Shown one piece after another: positions 25,901-38,800 of a DNA stretch of 64,000 nucleotides. A model generated the notes under the pieces. The model was not told the origin of the DNA. It was given only the letters and a program-made list of their open reading frames with translations, and made no database searches. The position numbers were made by a program, and so were the translations under genes. The stretch covers positions 4,934,501 through 4,998,500 of the forward strand of contig NC_092198.1 in assembly GCF_043641665.1 (NCBI RefSeq). Reading direction: 5' to 3'. The DNA is from Enoplosus armatus (lineage: Eukaryota; Chordata; Actinopteri; Centrarchiformes; Enoplosidae). Numbering within the stretch: position 1 is the first letter of the stretch; every line of letters starts with the position of its first letter.

Positions 25901-28900
25901 CCTAAATAATTTAATAGGTACAGTTTTTTACTCGATGCGGTGCATTTGTCTCTGGTATATTTACCTTCTATTCCATTATTCTTTATTAAACAGTGACCAA
26001 GAGTTTACTGCCCTCACGTTTCCAGGCCTCTTGTCAAATCCTGTAAAAACAAGACCTTAGAAATGGACAATGGACAAAAAGCATATAAAGTCCATGCAGA
26101 TACAAGTGGACGCCCGGACGGGAATTCCAGTTCAGGAAATGTTACATTCATGTGCCACACTGAAGTTGCAGGGAGGTAGTTGGGAGGACAGTGGGTATAC
26201 AAAGCACAGGACTTTGACACTGTGGTTCCGCGTCCTGCATGTTCCTCCAGGTTTTAAACACACCAATTTCTCAACCAGCTTCTTCCCATGAGTGATGGGT
26301 AATTATATGAACTACATTTGCTTGTGTCTTATTAGTGGTATATAAATGTCATTTTTAGGACACTCAGTGACCCAGCCGTCATTTGACATCAGATAAAGGG
26401 ACTTGGCGAAACCAGTGCTCGCAAATAAAGTTCAGTATATTCACTATAATAATTTAAAAAAAAACACCTCTTTCTCAAATAAGTGAATTGAAACCATTTA
26501 AACACAAATTAAATTCAAGATTTGACAGCCGTCACACCTTGGTTTTAAGCATTCCAGTTGCAAATCTCATGTTACTTTTATCACAAACACACTTTCTGTC
26601 CCACTGACCAATGATCTTTCATTGATCCCCTTAAAGGCAAGAGGACAGCATTGCTGACTTTGAGGCAGCAGTCAGCGTCAAATTTGCCACATATAAACTT
26701 CAAGGCATAGTGACTGGCCTGGAAACCAACCTTTCAGCTACACTTTTGGTCGACACTACAGGTCAGTCAAAATATAGTTTATTGTCATTCATTTAGATCA
26801 TGACGACTGTAACTGTTTCTTAGCTGTTACAGTGCATGCTCTCAATAGACCACTATCTGCTGTATTTTTTGTTCTGCACTCTGACTATGTAATGTGGCCA
26901 TGATGCATCAGAATTAGGATTAGTTTTTATTTAAAAGAAATCCAGGAATCTATATGGGTTTCTTTTGAATATTAGAAATAACAATTAATCAATGAAAGGG
27001 TATACCTCCTACTAATCATAAGTACTGCATTGCCGTGACTATATGTTGCCTTCTTCACACAGGATTGGTCACCATAGAGTCCCCGGCGGTAGTGTGCTAT
27101 GAGTCCTCTCCACAACTGAATTGCACATTTGAGGAGGCGACGGACAGCTCTGGCTGGAACATGAGCAGGACGTATGAGCGCTTTGAACTCAACACAGGCA
27201 TGGTGGTGAAAATGTACAACTGTCCCACAGAGGTATACAAGTCCTGTGCTGGAATTACACTCCAGGGGGTGACGGGCATCTGGGCAGGCAAGTACAAATG
27301 TTTCACGTGATTCTTGCTTAAATTTAAGTGAAACTAAAATTAAAATTTTGCTAAGATATGTGTAGCCTACGTATTTGGTTGAAATTGTAAAAGACGAAAT
27401 TTATATTGTTTTATTTATCTTTTTTATTTATATTCCTGCCATGATAGCGCACCCTACATTAATGTTCTCCAGGTGACAATTACCGTACTGGAAATGTGAT
27501 TGGTGTAATATCTCTGTGGGCATGGCACAAAAAATTGTTTGGAATATCACTTCGTTGTTAGCTGTTGCTTAGTCCCATCTTTGAACTGAATACTTCCTAC
27601 ATTCTTCCGCAACTTCGTACGTCAGTTACTGTGTGCACCAAATAGTACTTAGTAGTATAAGCACAAGTCTTGCACTTAACTATCATTTAGAGGTACTTGT
27701 ACTTGAGTATTTCCATTTGATGCTATTTTCTACTTCACTACATTTAAGAGGGAAATATTCCACTTTTTACTCCACTACACATATTGACAGCTGTAGTTGC
27801 TTTTCACGTTAATATTTTACATAAAACAATTAGTGATAAGCTTATAAAACACAATCCGTTTAGATTAAACCAGCTGTTCTCAGCCTTTTTGGCTTGTGAC
27901 TTCTTACAGAACAGCACTTAGGGCAGGTTGGGGCCCTTTGTCACATTTCAAATGAGTTGTTAGCAGTTCCACCAACAAGACATTTCCCTTCTAAATGTCT
28001 CAGAAAGTTTCATTTCAATAACTGTTTGAGGTCTAAACAAGTAAAACTATCCAAGATGTTGCTAAAAAAAAGACAAGTTTATAGAAAGGTTTTTTGAAAA
28101 TTAATACAGATTTATGATGCAGAACTTTTGTTGTTGGGTTTTTTTTTCTTTCTCTTTCCTACCCCGTTTGTCACATCACAACCCTTCAGATTTATCTTGT
28201 TTATTAATCTTTATGTTGGGAACCACTGGACTAAATAGCTAACTGTATAAAGTAGTTATGAGAGTAAAATGCTGCTTACACATTGCTGCATCGATATTAA
28301 CATTATATCAATATTAACATAATATAATATCATATACAATAATAGGTCAGTCATGGGACATTTTTCTGCAAAATGAACTTACTTTTACTTTTGATACTTT
28401 AAATTACTTTAAATTAACATTTTTGCTGTACTTCTGTACTTTTACTTAAGTAGGAATTTGAATGCAGGACTGTAATGGAGTTTTTTAGATTCTTGAATTG
28501 ATAATTTTACTAAAGTAATGGATTTAAATACTACTTCCACCACTGCCAACACGTAAGTTGACAGTGCATTTCTATAAAAATTAAAAAAACATACCCAAAA
28601 AGTAAGGATAATTCAAATTTGAGTTTGACTTTAAGGGTGTTTAATTCCAAGACAGGTCAGCTGGTGACACTTCTGATCTGAGTCATCTGTGAGAGAAAGA
28701 GCTGTTTACTATATTTACTTAAATGTTCCCTACAGGCATATACGAGTGTGGATTCACTCATGGGTCAGTCAGGCACACAGCCAAGACACAACTACGGGTG
28801 GCACTCCTCCCTGATGAGATCAGCCTGACGATCAACCCTCTTACTGTTGACTGTTCGGGAAAGCAGAGCACTGATAGCGTTGAAATTGCCATCACTGCCA

Positions 28901-31900
28901 CCATCTTAAAAAGCATAGAAAGCTTTGAGGTTTACTCGATCTACAAGGGTGAAAAGAAAAGTCTGTCCAACACGTGTAAGACAAACCTACAGTATCTCTC
29001 AAATCTGTCCTCTTTCCTTCTTTCTGTTAGCTACAGCATAAAACACTACTTTGACAAAATCTAATTTAAATTCACATTGTACCTTCAAACTGCAGGTAAA
29101 ATCCACAAACCTAACCCTGAAACTAATATTGATCTTTCTTTACAGCTGATGGAGAGCACCTGGTCTATGAATTCAATGTTCCTGTTAGCTGCATGTACAC
29201 CACCGAAGCACAAGCTGTTAATGTCACTTTTAAAAACTCAAAGGGGCAAGTCAAAAGTGCACAAGTGCTTATCCCAGTAATTTATGGTAACTGATTCTTT
29301 AAAATTTGTAAATTCTGTATATTCAATTTAGCCTGCCTTATTTTCAACTTAGTCTATGATATAATATGATATTCTCATATACTGTAGAATAATATGTTAC
29401 TTTGTTGATTACAATTTATTTGCATTGTCATCAACTAATGATTTCCTGTATTTTTCTCCAAGGTGGTAAAGCATTTTGCAGTGCCGAAGTACTAGATGGA
29501 GATTATTGGCCTAACACCCCATCTAAAGACACAGTGATTAATCGAACATGTGCAGAGGGACGGAGTGGCTTTAAATCACGCACTTGTGACGGCACTACCT
29601 GGCAGAATGTGTACTCCTACTGCGTCAACGAAGAGTTGAACAAAGTTTTAAATGCAGCAGATGTGAGTGTGGTTTCACGGCTCATAATAACCTTAATTAT
29701 AAGGTTCTATCTGACTTTTTGTCAAGAATTACTTATTCAAATGGTAATATAGGTTTTTAACATTTTGTGTAAGTTTATTTTGACTTTTATGCAATAATGG
29801 CCCTAAAATATGACAAGAGAAAAGAGTCCAAAGTTATTCTAACTTGCCTCTATAGCATCCTACCAGCAGACCACCTATCTACCTTAGTGCTCAGAATGTA
29901 CACAAGATGACCAATTAAGTTTTGTCTCTTCGCTGTGTTACCTCTCTGCTCTGAGATTTGGGTTGAATTAGCTTACAAGATCATTAAAATGTTGCTCAAA
30001 ATTATACATTTATTGTTTCAACTAGTGAATATTTTTACCATTAGGTACCATGCTAGACAGCTAGTTTGCTAATGTTAATTACAAAGCTCACACTGTTTGT
30101 TAGTAAGATTTAATGTTATTGGTAAATTAATTTACTGTGACTACTTCAGAGAATACTGCAATGGAGGCCAACATTTTGATATGTAAGAATCAGAGATGAA
30201 TTCAGGTTTCCGGCTAGCTAATTACTGAATATTTTAGCGATCTGATGCTAACTCTACCGTCTCCATGGCACGGATTTGTGCCTGTTTAAGACTTGCGTAC
30301 TGCAGCACAGTGATGACAATGACTAAATTCAGTGTTCAGACTCTGATAGTGATAGATAGGCAAAAATAGAAGTAAATCTGGAAGCAGAAAAGTGACAGAA
30401 GTTAGCAAATTAGCTAACGTGCACTACATAAAGTAAATACGCAGAGAACATTTTTGAATGTTTTTTCATTGTTTTCATTTGCTTTGACAGTAAAACTTAA
30501 CTTCAAATCTGTCAGTGAAAGTCTTTGATGTGACTAAATGTGTTCAAATTTAAAACATGTATCTCTGTGAATATTCTCAGTCATTCGTGTCATAGTATAT
30601 CCAGAAGTCAGGAATCTAAAGCAAGTTCAGTTTCCCTCAACTAAACCCCTCTGGATGTAAATTGTTGTCTGAGCCCAAATATCTTATACTGTAACTTTTT
30701 TCAGGAATCAATATATTGATGTGATGTATCGAAACAAAGAGATTAAACTATTAATTCGGTCATTGATTAGTTTAAAGCCTTAGCAGACCGAACCTTATTC
30801 CAAGAGGAAAATTAGTTCTCAGAATTAGAAAGTTCTATTTGTCCACCTGACCATTTAAAATGTGATAGAATTATATGTGTGCCTTTAGGATGCCTGTTAT
30901 TGCCTGTTAGAACTTTATATTATATCAGTTTTGCTGTCTGGGATGTGAAACCTTTGAACCTCAGTCTCAAAACCTAACTGTTTAGACCCTGTTAGACTGT
31001 TTAGATGTATTATTTGCGCTATTGTACACACATGGAGAATTTTCTTTTGTTTCTAGAACTTCCTGAATGGACTAGGGGCTACCCAGGAGGTGGCCAGGGA
31101 TATATTTGGAGGACTTAAGAACAGCTCTACACTCAATACTGACTCCAGTGACACTCTGGCTGACATCAGCGCTTCCATCAACATTCTCAACGTGATGGCC
31201 AGTGCATCAGAAAATGTTGTCTTACAGGAGGATGTCTTTCCTGTAAGTCCCTGTTGATTATTATTACCTTTACTGTAACACATGTAGAGTTTTGAGCTTG
31301 AAGGTTCATGCTTGACCTCGGAAACAGCAGTTTGAACAAAAATTCTCAACACCAGGTCCTATGTAGGCTTTTTGTTTTTAACCAAATCTCGAGTTGCTCA
31401 GTTGTCACGGAGGTGGTTTAGTTGTTTTCGGTCATCTGAATTTCCTTACATATATCATAACAACTAAACCATGTCCATGACAAGGTCCCAAGATGTGTTT
31501 AAAAGCTTCACTTCACTAACGCACACTAATTTTCATTCACATATGCAGTGAAATGCTCGCAGTGTAGGCTGTGGTAAAGGAGAGCAAGACTAGCAGGCTG
31601 AGGTGGACAAAACACAGCACAGTAAAGAAAGGATGTGTCGTTAAATTATGTTCAGATCAGCACCAATACAGATTCTCAGGATCAACTTGGGATGTCACTA
31701 CATAAAATATGTATTTTTTAAATTCTTCTGTTTCAGGATTTTGTTGACGCAGCTAGCAATATGTTGAACAAGACCTGGGATGCTGTCAACGACTCTGCAG
31801 TTCATGAGATGTCAGCAAATTACCTTCAGTCTGTGGAGCTTCTGGTGAAGAATATCAAGGTCAACCAGAGCAATGGATTAGAAAGTCAAAACTTAGATCT

Positions 31901-33904
31901 CAAATTCTGCTCAAGTATTGACTGTAATGTGTCTGTGTTTGACATCAATGTGAATATCAACAAGAGCGCTGGAATGATAAAAACCGTTGCTATGAAAAAT
32001 CTAATGAATAGATTAAGAAACAACTACCGCAAGACGGTGATTACCAGTCTCTTACTATCGGCCACACTAGAGGACAACAATAATTCGTCCGTAGTAATTA
32101 CACTGAACTTCCCCAACGAGCAGCTGGAACACACTGAACCTTTCTGCGTCTTCTGGAGCACCACAGCAAAGGACTGGGCAGATACAGGATGCATTGTCAA
32201 AATGAGTGATGGAAACCACACACTCTGTGAGTGCACCCATCTGACTGCATTTTCTGTCCTCATGGCCAAGGGTGATATATCTACTGATGACCTGGATATC
32301 ATTACCAGTGTGGGCCTGGGTGTGTCCGTCTGCTCCTTGCTGATCTTCCTCATCATTGAGTCTCTAGTGTGGTCAGCTGTGGTCAAGTCCAACCTTTCAC
32401 ATTTCCGTCACACAGCCCTGGTGAATATCGCCGTGTTCCTCTTGCTCGCCGACTGCAGTTTCTTGGCTTCCACCTCTCCTGAGACTCTCAGCGACACCTG
32501 GTGCCTAACTTTGACCGTATGCAAACACCTGTTTTACCTAGCCATGTTCAGCTGGATGCTGTGCATGAGTGTCATGCTCGTCCACCAGCTCATCTTTGTC
32601 TTCAGCCCGCTGAGGAAAAGAGTCTTCATGTTCTTCTCCAGCATTGTAGGCTATGTTTGCCCAATCCTTATAGTGGGATCCAGCTATGTGTTTTGCAAAT
32701 ACACCAACAAGTCCTACCACAATCCAAAAACATGCTGGCTGGTTTTTGAGAGACTCTTGGAGGGCTCTGTGCATGCTTTCCTCCTCCCTGTGGGAACTGT
32801 AATTTTGACAAATCTCTTCTCCATGGTGGTTGTCATTGTCACTCTGGTGAAGTCCTCAGTCCCTGACGGCAGCAAGGCAGATGACAAGGAGACAGCCAAA
32901 AGCATCATTAAAGTGGTGGTTTTTCTAACGCCTGTCTTTGGAGTAACATGGATTATTGGCTTCGCTCTGCTCATATTGGATGAACACAATCCCTTCTTTG
33001 TTATTGCTAACTACAGTTTCACCATCCTCAATTCATTTCAGGTAATTTGAAATTAACCATGTTTTAAAATGAGTATGGAAATAAAAACCAATCTGGGGGG
33101 GTGGGGTTATAAAGAAGTGACCTTACCAGACCTCTGTAGCCCGCTGCTTATCTCTGCTTGAGGCAAGCAAGCAAACCCAAACTCCACACCCTTACTGTAG
33201 TTTTTATTGCCCTGTATGAACATCAGATTACTTCCTGGTGCAAAATCTTGTCATTGGACACAAACAGCTAATGCCGATCGAATGTGAATGAAGTTCAGAA
33301 GAGAAATGCTATGAAATGTATGAAAAAATATCTGCATAAAAACACAGAAACCTGTTACACTTCACCTCTTCTCTTGCAGGGCCTTCTCATTTTGATAACA
33401 GGGTGTATTGCAGAGCAGAAGGTAGGTTTATCTTTTTATCAATGATAATATCCATCATGTTCAATCAATGATTTATTGCTAATCTCTCAAATGTCCAGTT
33501 GTCATAAGCAGGGAAATACTTTGAAACAGCTTAAATGACTGAATCAAGCCAAATAATACACCAACATACTGCACTAATGCCTTGTGTGTTGTAATTCCAT
33601 AGGATGCATGAGTTTGATGCCCGGGGGCCCAACTAAAACTAAAACCAAAAATGTCGCCAATAATTATGTTGCTTAGTATTTACACGACCATAAGCAATCT
33701 ACTGTTTTTATTATCATCAGGTTCGAGAGGAACTGTTAAAGCTCATAATGGTAAGTTTACCAATAAGGTCTGTCTAGAATTACACCACAAAATGATGGAA
33801 ACATGCATCATAGCTCTGTTTGCTTCCACCCTCAGGCAAAATCAAAAGGAAAGAGTGAGAGCACGAAGAATTTGACTTCAACCACTTACACAAAAGACAA
33901 ATGA
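22995..33904 (+). CDS. Adhesion G protein-coupled receptor, ADGRF (GPR110/GPR116-like) group, second tandem copy
   Basis: A 16-exon model: 22995-23048, 23302-23314, 24036-24173, 25198-25350, 25566-25627, 25729-25787, 26637-26761, 27063-27287, 28736-28975, 29146-29286, 29463-29662, 31057-31242, 31737-33041, 33380-33421, 33721-33750, 33836-33904. Phases agree and give 1013 aa. Order: signal peptide (MYSRVFMFLIGAVYIYYQ start), half-SEA-like segment, one cysteine-rich EGF-like module (68-119), SEA (about 120-201), two Ig-like domains (202-403), hormone-receptor motif (404-470), GAIN, GPS with HL|TAF cleavage before T702, agonist TAFSVLMAK, 7TM to about 981 and a short Lys/Ser-rich tail ending TYTKDK. 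The ATG exon follows a CCACCAG acceptor at 22987, so a non-coding exon lies upstream. Compared with the first copy it lacks the Thr-rich stalk and the second EGF-like module. Intron 8 appears to use a GC donor. Function is inferred from family; the ligand is unknown. Confidence 0.88.
23895..24030 (-). mobile_element. LINE reverse-transcriptase C-terminal fragment
   Basis: On the minus strand this reads QRVVRSAEHTIGGALPCLKD followed by IYTSKNKARRIIKDPNHP, a pattern typical of the C-terminal part of L2/Rex-type LINE proteins after the reverse transcriptase domain (QRVVR..., LP...DIYT..., RxxxIxxDxxHP). It ends within a few bases of the acceptor of exon 3 of the second receptor (exon begins at 24036). 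It is a dead fragment with a low-complexity A-rich left end at 23875-23890. Confidence 0.75.
24174..25197. other. Intron 3 of the second receptor, nothing recognised
   Basis: No exon or RNA gene is visible in this AT-rich kilobase. Small open frames lack any recognisable domain. Confidence 0.4.
27620..28560. repeat. Intron filled with ACTTGTACTTGAGTA-type dispersed repeat
   Basis: Strings such as GGTACTTGTACTTGAGTATT, CTACTTCACTACATTTAAGA, TTTTACTCCACTACAC and, near 28430, CTGTACTTTTACTTAAGTAG match the family at 5605-5800 and 20640-20700. The copy interrupts the intron inside the first Ig-like domain of the second receptor. Confidence 0.6.
29663..31056. other. Intron 11 of the second receptor, nothing recognised
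   Basis: AT-rich, no exon or named repeat identified. Confidence 0.4.
31545..31690 (+). repeat. Dispersed repeat shared with 13165-13300
   Basis: Shares CAGTGAAATGCTCGCAGTGT, CAGGCTGAGGTGGACAAAAC, a CAGATCAGCACCAATACAGA-like part and a GATTCTCAGGATC string with the block in the first receptor's intron. It lies in a non-equivalent intron, so independent insertion is more likely than inheritance from the ancestral gene. Confidence 0.65.
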
Positions 33905-34479
33905 AGACTCTTAGAGGTCAGTCTTATATGATGTCGTTAATAGTTTTTTTTTTTACTTGTGTCCATGCATATGCTGCGTCTTAGATACACAAAGTACAGC
34001 GGAGGCTGATAGGAATATCATTAGTTTTACAGGTATTTGGTCATAAGCCAAAGTATTGGACAAATTGAAATTTTGAAATTGAAAACGCTTCGTTGTTGCA
34101 GTTGAGTTCATGCAAAATTGTCCCAGAATTCAAAACTGAATAGATTTAAGCTGCACATTGTGTTTTCACTTTTCTCAACACCCTAATCTTTATAGTTTCT
34201 GCCTGCCACTGGCAGCGCACACAACAGAATTTTAGGCTCTGTGATTGGATGTTTCTCTGCAATGCACCTTGGGAGTCATAGTTAACTCTGATTTTTACTT
34301 AGACTTTTTATCAAAGAACCAGATATTTTCTAGCAAATTTGTACTGACAATTCAACAGAGGGAGTGTCATACCCATCCAAGCCTTGTAAAATAGATTTTT
34401 ACCTCCGGAGCCAGGGTGCCCAAAATAGCTCCTCCCATTTTGCAACTCCATAGTTGTTCAAACATTTCTCTCAAAACTA

Positions 34480-34620
34480 CAAATGCAAACCTCATGATGG
34501 TGCGAGAGGAAATCGCAAAGAGATCACCAAAGCCATTAGGATACATCGTCTGGGAACCGTTAATGTCTTTACCAATTTTTATGGCAATTCATCCAATATT
34601 CATCTAATTTCACTCTGCAT
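34480..34620 (-). repeat. Dispersed fish repeat, reverse copy of the 9085-9445 family
   Basis: Reading on the minus strand gives ATTGCCATAAAAATTGG, ACATTAACGGTTCCCAGACG, CCTAATGGCTTTGGTGATCT and CACCATGAGGTTTGC in the same order as in the plus-strand copy at 9150-9235. Confidence 0.65.
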
Positions 34621-35274
34621 TGTGATACCCAGAGCCATACTGCTTGCATGACTAACAATCCTTAGCTATATATCATTATTTAGACACCATGTTTTTTGGT
34701 TTTGTTTAATTACTGTAATTTCATAATTTCATGATCGATGAATCAGTACACTTGAGCATTTTTAAAGATTAGAAACAGCAGCATTTCTCATGATTCAAAT
34801 GTTTCTTTATTCTGTGTCAGCAATATACAGTTTGGAGATGTGTTATGAAGTATGACACATGTTGTGCAGTCGGTCACACAACATGGTCCAGTGGCTAATG
34901 CTGCTGCAATAACCATAGCAACCAGCAACTTAGCATGTTACCAAGTTACATGAAATCGGACTGCCAGTTTAAATAGGAACTAATCAGTTCTACGCCACAT
35001 GTAAGCAGAAAATATATTCAGTGAGTTAGTGAATCCAGTCTATAAAGGTTCTAAATACTTGCTCATCTCTACATTTCAGAGTGTGGAGACGGAAACAGCA
35101 ACTGACATGTATGCAGCTCCACTTGCAGCCAACAGGAGAACGCGTCTTAGAGTTTGCTTTGTGTTAGATTATAGTTCCTAGACAGATAAAAAGGCATAGA
35201 CGGCTGTCCTGAAACCAGGTGAATTGTTAACTAAATCTTATTAAATAGAACACTGGTGTTTTGATATTTGATAT

Positions 35275-35280
35275 TTATTA
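35275..35280 (-). terminator. Candidate polyadenylation signal of the left meprin gene
   Basis: AATAAA on the minus strand about 0.6 kb after the meprin stop codon. It lies inside the presumed 3' UTR of the convergent receptor gene. Confidence 0.4.
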
Positions 35281-35706
35281 ATTTGACAGAATTAGCCATT
35301 ATTAGTAGTAGCACTAGCATGACTGTCATCATCCTCAGTTGAGGCTGACAAAGATTTCCCATTAAATCAATGTTTTTCTTAAGATACAGATTTTGTTCGA
35401 TTTGCATTTTAAGTGCTAAAGAAGTGAAACACAATGCTGAACTGTCACTGTATAGCTTTAAGGAGAGGCTTTAGCTCCACACTAACTCCCATGTTGGATG
35501 TTGTGCATTCTGTGCGCCCAGATTTTAAGTGCTGACTGTATATAGAACAAAATAGATTTTTTATGAGAGAAGTTTGGCTTGGTTTGATAGTTTTGTTTAA
35601 AAGGAAAGTCTGTAAAAGTACACTATTTGAACCATAACCTGTATACTACGTGTGCCTTACAACTATATGTATCTAAGTTATATGTATATGAAATAATATG
35701 AAATGA

Positions 35707-35712
35707 AATAAA
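35707..35712 (+). terminator. Candidate polyadenylation signal of the second receptor gene
   Basis: AATAAA on the plus strand, 176 bases from the stop codon of the convergent meprin gene. Confidence 0.45.
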
Positions 35713-35887
35713 AACAAGGAAAGTACTACTGAGACTACTGATGCTATCCTCCTGCAAAATGTTGCAAGTTTAGGGGTAAGTTTCAATTTGAGAGTTGAAG
35801 TTTCCCCTGTTGTTGTTGGGGTTGGGCTTTTGCTGTGATTTCAATGCTGAATGGATGCAGAGGACACATTATTCCTGTGTTTGTGTT

Positions 35888-38800
35888 TCACTGAGCTCTC
35901 GTGATGACGGTGAAGATGGCCAGTGTCAGAACTACAGTCCCTGCGGCACCACCAACCAGAGCTCCCAGAATGCTTCTGTCTATGTTCAGTTCCTCACACA
36001 TCTTACCAGTGTAGTAGGTAGTTTGGCTTGATGCACACCTGAAAATAAGCAGACAGAATTATTTTTATTACGAAAAATTACCACATACACCGAATTTACT
36101 GAGTCCTGTGTCACCTGGCTAGCAAGACTAACTTGAGCAGTGGGCAGCAATTTGTATCTACCAAACACCAGTATTCAATTTAGATAAATGGGGTATGTAC
36201 ATTAGGAAAGACATTAGTACATTAGAAAGTGCATTAAGTCCTATAAAACTATAAAAAAGTCAGTAGGCGATTAGATTAGCTTAGCATAGCATAAAGACTT
36301 AAAGCAGGATGTATGTATTGCAATGTCATTTAAGAATAAGTAATAGTGAGGTAGTATATGTAGAAGATTTCCAGTCTCAGTTGTACATTTGGGAGGAATG
36401 AGTCTCCCACTGAATGAGACATTGTCCAAGATGACCCTCAGCTTGGACAGCATCCTCCTCTCTGCCACCACTGTCAGAGAGTCCAGCTCCACCCACACAA
36501 CGTCACTGGCCTGTGGTGTCGATCTTCACACTTAACTCTTTAAACACTTTTGGGTGCAAACCTGATGTAAGTTCTTACTCTAGCATTAGCCTGTGCCTAA
36601 TTGACATTGGATGTAAATTCATATTTTTTGGAAATGAGGACTGGCCAAAATAGCCCCAATTCACTAAAAATAAAAAATAAAAACCAAATATTACGCGTAT
36701 GGTAATGCAAAAACACATGTCCTGTATATCCACCCCTGCAATCACAAACACACACCTGCATGAGGCTTTCCCTTCACTCTCCACACACACGCCTCCATTA
36801 AAACAAGGGCTGGGATGACAGGGGTTGGCAGCACGTGCCTCTCTGTGTTTTGGAGCCTCCATTCTCATTTCCTCCTCGCTGATTGGCTTCTCATCTGTGA
36901 TGTCATGACTTGGCGCGGCCGGTTTGACAGGCACCTCAGTGTTGATCAGGTGGGTCAAATCTAACGAAACAACAGGTTAATAAAAATGTTTTTAAAAAAG
37001 ACTGAAATATGTAAGAGAAAAGTTTAAAGTTGCAAATTTGTGAGAAAGATTTTTAAAAGTGTAGAAAATTAGCTATTGTTCGCCAGACTTGAAGAGCTGG
37101 TATTTCTGATTCTCACCATTGAAGTCGGCAGTGATAATGAGGTCATTGTTCTTGAGGAAGCTCCTCCTGTGCAGATGCTTGTGAGAAATGAATGTGCTCC
37201 AACCAAAGTCTTGACCGCGGAAGCACTGGCAGCTGCCATCCCACACTGCTCCTGAAGTAGCTGTTGGTTTGTTCCAGCGGGCATCAGTGTCTGAGGAAGG
37301 GGGGGGGGGGTAGTAAAGACAAAGACAAAAACATATTATGCATTTCTGAATTCTACATATTTGTGGTTGAAAGAGGATGTCACGTTGGGTGAAGTAATGC
37401 GAAGATAGATTGTCCAAAATGAACAGGTTTGGTCAGAACAAACAGAAAATGAGGGACAACTAGTAAATTACAGTTACTCAGACACAATCAAAAGATTTCA
37501 AAGGTGATACACATGGGTGTACAATGTGATGGTTTTGTTGGTAAAGAAATTGCTGTACAAGATGTTTAAAGCTGTTATAGTGTGGCTTATAGTGATGAAC
37601 ACAATTTCTACGGCGCTCCACTGTATAGTGTCTTTCAGCTCAGTGTTTTGGTTTAATGGACGGCAACTTTACACATTTTTTACCATCATAAGAAATTCCA
37701 TTCACCTCCTTTGTAATGTGGTGTAGCAGAAATCTCCAAACCTGGGCAAATAAAACCAAAACTATCTGCATGGCTATATGCTACTAGCTGTAATTGAGTT
37801 AAACCAACCCTTTCATCTGGCAAGTTTCCTAAATGCCAGTAATGTGGGCCTACCTGTGGTGAAGCTTCTTGTAGAAGACATCCTCAGTTTCACATCGGGG
37901 TCCTGGTCCATGGCAGCAATGGTTGCCTGCCTGTTTTGGGCTGGCCACTGCATCACTGCATCATTGTCCCCACTGCAGAGGTGCAAGCTCATGCTAACAT
38001 AGTCTGGGTAGGCACTCTCTCTACCATTTGGGTAAACGCTGATCCCGAATGAGTAGCCCTCCGAGTTGTAGAAGCACTTGCTTTTAACCGGACTGCCGAC
38101 AGGAGTGGCGGCGAGAACATTGGTGATGTTGTGGATTTGCCAGACAGCATTGGGGCAAACGGTCTCAGTAAGAGTGATGTCATCAATTAAGATGGCGCCC
38201 GAGGAGCTGGATGACCCTCTGATGGCTTGGAAGAAATAGCGGAACTTCTCTGTCACCTTGAGAGTCACATGGGCTATTTTCCAGGCAGTATCTCCATTAC
38301 CTGAAAGAAAAAAAGCAGGTGATTTATTGGGAATAGATTTTCATTCAAAGAAAATATTATAGCCTACTCAATACTACAGGGTGTGTTTCAAAATAGTCAA
38401 CCACTGCATGGATAGATTGTCACGTTTTTCATTAAAAAAAAATTAAAATGCACTGTGCAATTAACACAGTGTGTATTCTGTGCTGACATATGAATGATAA
38501 AATCAAATACCTGTAATGGTGTGGATCTTCCTGACACTGCGCACAGTCCCTGTCCCGTCATCAGTCCTGATCCATATCACAAGTTTGTCCCCGGCTGATC
38601 CGGTCATCTTGTAGAAGAACTGCAGGCACTGCTCGTCTCTCTTGGGGTAGAGGATGCGTGACTCCAGCAAGGCACTGCTTCCAGCTGCGCCGGAAGATGT
38701 GTCAAACTTCATGAAGTAGCCAGAATCTAAAAAGACAAGCGGCCAGTTATAGTGAAGACTGTAATTAGCACATAATGTCATTCAGTATTTACCCAAATGG

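Larger units (their letters stand above)
33905..35730 (+). other. Probable 3' UTR region of the second receptor gene
   Basis: The stop codon is followed after 12 bases by a possible donor (TTAGAG|GTCAGT at 33916) and a good acceptor lies at 35079 (ACATTTCAG|AGTGTG), so the 3' UTR may be spliced. A candidate AATAAA lies at 35707-35712. A repeat copy sits at 34480-34620. Confidence 0.4.
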
